DNA of 17,377 bases from Alphaproteobacteria bacterium. GTDB lineage: Bacteria > Pseudomonadota > Alphaproteobacteria > ATCC43930 > CGMCC-115725. The notes beneath the pieces were generated by a model that saw only the letters and a program-made list of their open reading frames with translations, was not told the origin of the DNA and did not search any database. The stretch covers positions 1 through 17,377 of the forward strand of contig JASHRZ010000283.1 in NCBI GenBank assembly GCA_030037055.1, read 5' to 3'. Position 1 is the stretch's first letter. Each line of letters starts with the position of its first letter. Of the stretch, positions 13,458 through 17,377 are shown piece after piece. The translations under genes were made by a program, and so were the position numbers.

Positions 13458-14249
13458 ATGCGCAGAACGGCAACGGCGGGACGCGCGCCTGGCGGATACG
13501 CCCGCCTCAATAGGGCGGAGGGCGGCGACTACTTCGCGTCGATGACGGATCTGATGCTGGGTCTCTTGTTCGTCTTCATCATCATGCTCATGGCCTTCGC
13601 TCTCAACCTGCGCGAGGCGGAGCGAAAAATGTCAAGCGCGACGCGAGAGCTGAGCGAGGCACATGAGGCGCGCCGCGAGATGCTGCACGACATCGCATCG
13701 CTCCTCAAGGGGCATCTGCCCGTCAGCGTGGACGAAGAGAACGGCACGCTGCAGCTGGGGAGCGATATCCTCTTTCCCAGGGGCTCGGCCGACACCTATC
13801 CCGATGCGCTTCCGAAACTGCGGACGCTTGGAGCCGCTCTCGATCTGGTCCTTCCCTGCTATGCCGTCGCTGGCGATGGCCGGGTTCCCGCTCGATGCGC
13901 GATGAAGCGCAAGGGCCGGCTCGAGGCGGTTTATATCGAGGGCCATACCGATACGGCGCCGATTCGAACCTCCCATTTCCAGAACAACTGGGAGCTTTCG
14001 GCGGCGCGGGCATCCGAAACGCTTGACAAGCTGATCGACGGCAGCGAACTGCGAGAGCTCAGGAATGACAGGGGCGAGCGACTGATCGGCGTCAGCGGAT
14101 ACGGCGAATACCGTCCGGTCGATCGCACGGGCACGGAAGAAGGCATGAAGAAGAACCGCCGAATCGAGCTGCGCTTCATCATGATCTCGCCGGAAACGCC
14201 CGAATTGAGCCGGTTGAAGGAAGAGATACGCAGGCAGAACTCGCCGTGA
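13458..14249 (+). CDS. zorB: ZorB-like MotB/OmpA peptidoglycan-binding motor subunit
   Basis: This 263-residue protein has a short cytoplasmic N-terminus and one membrane helix, S-M-T-D-L-M-L-G-L-L-F-V-F-I-I (28-42). D31 at its start corresponds to the proton-binding Asp of MotB/ZorB. A short helical linker leads to a periplasmic OmpA-like domain with I-E-G-H-T-D (160-165), N-W-E-L-S-A-A-R-A (177-185), G-Y-G-E-Y-R-P-V (214-221) and N-R-R-I-E-L-R-F (233-240), the residues that grip diaminopimelate-type peptidoglycan. C134 and C147 could form a periplasmic disulfide. It anchors the ZorA channel to the cell wall. Its start lies 1 nt after the zorA stop, and its last four bases overlap the zorC GTG. 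Confidence 0.9.
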   Translation: MRRTATAGRAPGGYARLNRAEGGDYFASMTDLMLGLLFVFIIMLMAFALNLREAERKMSSATRELSEAHEARREMLHDIASLLKGHLPVSVDEENGTLQLGSDILFPRGSADTYPDALPKLRTLGAALDLVLPCYAVAGDGRVPARCAMKRKGRLEAVYIEGHTDTAPIRTSHFQNNWELSAARASETLDKLIDGSELRELRNDRGERLIGVSGYGEYRPVDRTGTEEGMKKNRRIELRFIMISPETPELSRLKEEIRRQNSP

Positions 14250-15649
14250 CATTCCGCGCCGCTCTCCAGCACTCCCGACGCGCGCCCGTTCCGCTTCATT
14301 TCGCCCCGCCCCGCAGGGCGCGGCTGCCGGAGGTGGTGGACCAATTGCTTCGGCGCTACGGTGCCGGCGATGCGCCGCGAAAATCGGCAGCGGAGCTCGA
14401 CGCGCTCCTGCGGCGATTGCAGAAGGCGGATTGCCAATGGGAAGGCGTCAGCCCGACAGACCGGCTCAATGTTGCTTGGGTGCTGTGGCGAGGGTCGGAG
14501 CCGCCGGCCGAGAACCGCTCATTCCTGTCCGCGTTCCTCAATTGGGTGGCGGCGCCGTGGCGGCGCGTTCAGGCGCGCCACCTCGCTTCCGCCTGGGCCG
14601 CCGCTTTCGATCCCAAGCTCGCGAGCATTCGCCTCGTAGGCGAATGGCTTTCGGCTCGCGCTGCGCAGCTGTCGGATCCCTGGTCGCGCCTTGCGGCCGA
14701 GTTCGACGTCTTCTCAATCGAGCACGGGCCGGTGCGGCTTGCGAAGGCATTTCTTGCTTCGACAGAGAGCGAGAAGAGCTTCCTTGATCGCCTTCGGCTG
14801 AGAGGTCCGGCGGTGGCGGGGGGGTTGATGCTGGAGACGCTCGGCGTGGCGGCATCGTTGGTCGAAGTCTCCCTCGAACGCGCGCCGCGCCTCGCGACGC
14901 GTCTCATCGAGCTTTGCATGCACGAAGGCGCCTTTCGGCCCGCGGCAATGGCGAAGGCGGCCCCCAAGCGTGCCGCCTCGGTTCGGCTTAAAATCTGCGA
15001 GGCGCTGCTGCTGCCATGGCAGCAGGCCGAGCCGCCCGAGGAAGTGAGGGGACAAATCATCGACCATCTTCTGGCCAATTACGGCGACGCGCGTGTAAAC
15101 GACGCGGTCTGGGAAGACCTACGGCCGCCGGCAAGAAAAATCATGCGCGGATGGCTCAAGCGAAGGACCATCGAGACGTTCTTCCATGTGGCCGGCGAGA
15201 CAAACCCGGGCAATCGAGGACGACGTCAAGCGAGTCACAGGTTCTGGACGGCCTATCAGGATCACATCGAGGACGCGTGGCTCCTGGCCGGCCCGCTGCA
15301 TCTTGCCTCCTTGAAAACGAAGGAGACCATCGGGCACGGACGGCTTGCGGGCTGCCGCTCCGGCGACAGCGCGCTCCTGTTGAGGATCCGCGGCATAACC
15401 ATCGCCGAAACGAGTAATTTCGATTCGTGCCAAGCCTGGCTGGCGCACAGCGATTTCGCCCCGCCGCTCTATTGCGACAAGATGAAACCGTGTTGGCTCG
15501 CCGCCTTGACGACCGGCGCTGATTTTTCGCCGGTCTACGCCCGAAATGGGAGCGGCTCATGGCAGGATAGAATGCATGATTTCATCGAATACCATACGGG
15601 GCTTTTCGTTCCGCGGCATGAGTATTTGCTGCCCGACCACCCTCGGTGA
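14246..15649 (+). CDS. zorC: ZorC-like EH-signature domain protein
   Basis: This 467-residue soluble protein has an Arg-rich N-terminus. Residues 20-320 look all-helical, with no enzyme motif visible. The C-terminal third resembles the EH_signature domain of ZorC: H-R-F-W-T-A-Y (331-337), D-A-W-L-L-A-G, S-G-D-S-A-L-L-L-R-I-R-G-I-T-I-A-E with E388 as the candidate conserved Glu, and G-S-W-Q-D-R-M near 437-443. The His I would expect just before the G-x-W-Q motif is not there (R-N-G-S-G-S-W-Q, N434); H444 is a possible substitute. In type I Zorya, ZorC works with ZorD downstream of the ZorAB motor. The GTG start overlaps the zorB stop (GTGA), showing tight coupling. The family call rests on motif style plus gene order; no ZorD follows. 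Confidence 0.72.
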   Translation: MTFRAALQHSRRAPVPLHFAPPRRARLPEVVDQLLRRYGAGDAPRKSAAELDALLRRLQKADCQWEGVSPTDRLNVAWVLWRGSEPPAENRSFLSAFLNWVAAPWRRVQARHLASAWAAAFDPKLASIRLVGEWLSARAAQLSDPWSRLAAEFDVFSIEHGPVRLAKAFLASTESEKSFLDRLRLRGPAVAGGLMLETLGVAASLVEVSLERAPRLATRLIELCMHEGAFRPAAMAKAAPKRAASVRLKICEALLLPWQQAEPPEEVRGQIIDHLLANYGDARVNDAVWEDLRPPARKIMRGWLKRRTIETFFHVAGETNPGNRGRRQASHRFWTAYQDHIEDAWLLAGPLHLASLKTKETIGHGRLAGCRSGDSALLLRIRGITIAETSNFDSCQAWLAHSDFAPPLYCDKMKPCWLAALTTGADFSPVYARNGSGSWQDRMHDFIEYHTGLFVPRHEYLLPDHPR

Positions 15650-15758
15650 GCGCGCGACAATCCGTTGCTCCCGCCGGCCGATCGCGGGGCATCCATTTAC
15701 ACCTTATTTACCGAAGCCTGCTCACCCTAAGCCCGCCTCCGGCTACGGAACGCGCAAC
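15650..15758. other. Spacer between zorC and the histidine kinase
   Basis: These 109 bp contain no gene. An AT-richer patch (ATTTACACCTTATTTACC, 15694-15711) stands out from the GC-rich surroundings and could hold a promoter for the kinase, which would make it a separate transcription unit. No terminator hairpin with a T-run was found. Confidence 0.35.
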
Positions 15759-17309
15759 ATGCCGGTCGTGCGAGGGGACCTGGTCGAAATGGCATCGTTT
15801 CCCGGCACCGATGAGCTCCGGCTGGCCCGACGGCGTGCGCCGGTCTCGGACCTGGGAACCCGCGACCGGGATGGGTCTCGCAGTCAAGACGGGAACCAGG
15901 ACCTGACGCGCTCCGTCGAATTCGCGATCAATCCGCTCACCCTGCGCTTCGTAAACGATCAGACCGAGCGCCGGTTCAGAATGGCCGATCTTGCCCGCGG
16001 ACTGCCCACGATACGCGTGTTCCTCGCGGCCGCCGTTCTACTCTATGGCGCCTTCGGCATTCTCGACGCCTATGTCATCCCGGAGATCAAAGTCGCGGCT
16101 TGGATCATCCGCTACGGCTTCGTATGCCCGGTGTTGCTCTCCGTCGTGCTCCTGACCTACTCGCCGCGATTCGCGCGCGTGTCGCAGGCCGCGCTGTCGC
16201 TGTGCATACTTGCCTGCGGCGTTGGCATCCTGGTCATGATCGCACTCGCGGCTTCCGCCGGCAGCGCGCTTTATTACGCCGGCTTGATCATGGTGGTGAT
16301 CTATGGCGCGAGCCTCGTCCGCCTGCGATGGCTAACTGCCGCCGCCCTCTCGCTCCTCTTAGTCGCGCTTTACGAGCTCGTCGCCCTCTACGCAAATCCG
16401 ATCCCGGCGCGGCTGGTGCTCAACAACGACTTCTTCCTCTGCATGTCCGTCGCTGTCGGCGTCTTTTCGGGGTATGTCCAGGAATTCCAGTCGCGGCGAG
16501 ATTTCACCAGCAGCGAGCTGCTGTGGCGGGAGAAGGCAAGATCCGATCAGCTGCTCGAAGCGGCCGAGGCGGCCAGCCGATCGAAGAGCAACTTTCTGGC
16601 GATGATGAGCCACGAGCTGCGCACGCCGCTGAATGCCATCCTGGGCTTCAGCGAGATCATGCAGCGGCGCATGTTTGGACCGATCGGCTCGGACCGCTAT
16701 GCCGGTTATGTGGAAGACATCCACCACACCGCGCAGCATCTCCTGAGCGTGATCACCGATATTCTAGACCTTTCAAAAGCCGAGGTCGGAAGGCTCACGC
16801 TGCACGAACAGGAGGTCGATCTTTTCGCAGTGCTTGATCAATGTTTCCGCCTGCTGCGCGACCGCGCGGCGGAGAACGGCCTGCGTTTGTCGCTCGAGGC
16901 GGCGGACGACGGCCGTCCGGTCATGCGCCTCGACCCGACCCTTATCAAGCAGGTCGTCATCAACATCCTCGGCAATGCGATCAAGTTCACGCCCGCCGGC
17001 GGCTCCGTGAGCGGCCGCCTCGCTCGCGGACATGACGGTTCATGGCTGATGACTTTTACCGATACGGGCATCGGCATCGCGGAGGCGGATCTGCCGCGCA
17101 TCGTAGAACCCTTCGTGCAGGTCGAGAGCGCCTTCGTGCAAAAGCACGGCGGCGCCGGCCTAGGGTTGCCGCTCGTCAAAAAGATCGCGGAACTGCACGG
17201 CGGTAGCATCGCCATCAGTAGCAGGCTCGGCGCCGGCACAACCGTCGTCGTGCGGATCCCCCCCGAGCGGCTCGCCCGCATGGCCGACCGAGCGGTCGGC
17301 GCGGCTTAG
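15759..17309 (+). CDS. Membrane-bound sensor histidine kinase
   Basis: This protein is 516 residues from ATG 15759; an in-frame ATG at 15789, behind AGGGGA, is an alternative start. After a polar N-terminus comes N-P-L-T-L-R-F (58-64), a motif that in my recollection precedes a multi-helix membrane sensor in alphaproteobacterial cyclases and kinases. About six membrane helices follow between residues 84 and 245. The HisKA domain reads F-L-A-M-M-S-H-E-L-R-T-P-L-N-A-I (279-294) with phosphoacceptor H285. HATPase_c has N-I-L-G-N-A-I-K-F (402-410), D-T-G-I-G-I (435-440) and G-G-A-G-L-G-L near 464-470. No receiver domain is fused and no response regulator is in view. It lies 109 bp after zorC on the same strand. 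Its TAG overlaps the stop of the convergent gene. Involvement with the Zorya-like genes is speculative. Confidence 0.92.
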   Translation: MPVVRGDLVEMASFPGTDELRLARRRAPVSDLGTRDRDGSRSQDGNQDLTRSVEFAINPLTLRFVNDQTERRFRMADLARGLPTIRVFLAAAVLLYGAFGILDAYVIPEIKVAAWIIRYGFVCPVLLSVVLLTYSPRFARVSQAALSLCILACGVGILVMIALAASAGSALYYAGLIMVVIYGASLVRLRWLTAAALSLLLVALYELVALYANPIPARLVLNNDFFLCMSVAVGVFSGYVQEFQSRRDFTSSELLWREKARSDQLLEAAEAASRSKSNFLAMMSHELRTPLNAILGFSEIMQRRMFGPIGSDRYAGYVEDIHHTAQHLLSVITDILDLSKAEVGRLTLHEQEVDLFAVLDQCFRLLRDRAAENGLRLSLEAADDGRPVMRLDPTLIKQVVINILGNAIKFTPAGGSVSGRLARGHDGSWLMTFTDTGIGIAEADLPRIVEPFVQVESAFVQKHGGAGLGLPLVKKIAELHGGSIAISSRLGAGTTVVVRIPPERLARMADRAVGAA

Positions 17310-17377
17310 ACCCACGCCTCGCCCTTCCGCAGCGTCAGCAGACAGACGCGGCCGGTTGGGTCGAGCTGGAAGTCGAT
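17306..17377 (-). CDS. 3' end of an unidentified gene (continues beyond window)
   Basis: The minus strand is open from the window edge for 23 codons and ends in TAA at 17308-17306, reading D-F-Q-L-D-P-T-G-R-V-C-L-L-T-L-R-K-G-E-A to A-W-V. The composition is protein-like, and the stop overlaps the kinase stop as in a tight convergent pair. It is too short to name a family. Confidence 0.5.
   Translation of the reverse strand: MDFQLDPTGRVCLLTLRKGEAWV

Noticed and set aside
15546..17309. Search for ZorD helicase or nuclease motifs after zorC
   Set aside because: The reading frame is plainly a histidine kinase (S-H-E-L-R-T-P, D-T-G-I-G-I); no Walker A, DEAD-like or PD-(D/E)xK motif was seen on either strand.
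1..17377. CRISPR arrays or long direct repeats
   Set aside because: No regularly spaced repeats were seen anywhere; the only repeated element of note is the paired 15-bp operator.

Overview
The window is GC-rich throughout (including codon third positions) and has the gene content of an alphaproteobacterium, probably a Rhodospirillales- or Rhizobiales-like soil or aquatic lineage. That placement is inferred from gene style (HDLRN-type sensor kinase, HxlR control, DmpA-like peptidase, a kinase with an N-P-L-T-L-R-F membrane domain), not from any marker gene.

Layout. Positions 1-645 are the 3' end of a histidine kinase, followed by about 650 bp with no recognisable gene. An RlmI-type rRNA methyltransferase (1297-2496, minus) follows. 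Next is a decaying HigBA-type toxin-antitoxin pair (2613-3262, minus): the toxin is broken by several frameshifts and the antitoxin by one TGG-to-TGA change. A compact minus-strand operon (3334-5453) encodes a DsbA-fold 2-hydroxychromene-2-carboxylate isomerase-like protein, a double-hotdog thioesterase and an atypical SDR. It is divergent from an HxlR regulator (5542-6012). The 88-bp gap between them holds two copies of a 15-bp palindrome, one inside each candidate promoter. A secreted gamma-glutamyltransferase (minus) and a self-cleaving P1/DmpA-family peptidase (plus) form a second divergent pair. Then come gpt and an outer-membrane lipoprotein of unknown function, both minus strand.

Accessory segment. 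An intact tRNA-Arg(ACG) at 10780-10856 is followed by a frameshifted IS5-type transposase remnant (about 11062-11500). After it comes a tight three-gene operon: a ZorA-like MotA/ExbB channel protein with a very long helical tail (11660-13456), a ZorB-like MotB/OmpA protein (13458-14249) and a ZorC-like EH-signature protein (14246-15649). These are the first three components of the type I Zorya anti-phage system, but the ZorD helicase-nuclease is absent. The next gene is a membrane sensor histidine kinase (15759-17309). The window ends in the 3' tail of an unidentified minus-strand gene.

How the parts may work together. In Zorya, ZorA5B2 is a proton-driven motor anchored to peptidoglycan that is thought to sense envelope perturbation during phage injection and pass the signal through the ZorA tail to soluble effectors. 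Here ZorC is the only classical soluble partner present. The system is therefore a reduced Zorya, a variant with a non-canonical or unlinked effector, or a remnant. This is the most interesting point in the window. The tRNA gene and the dead transposase fit a horizontally acquired defence locus, but no direct-repeat boundary was found.
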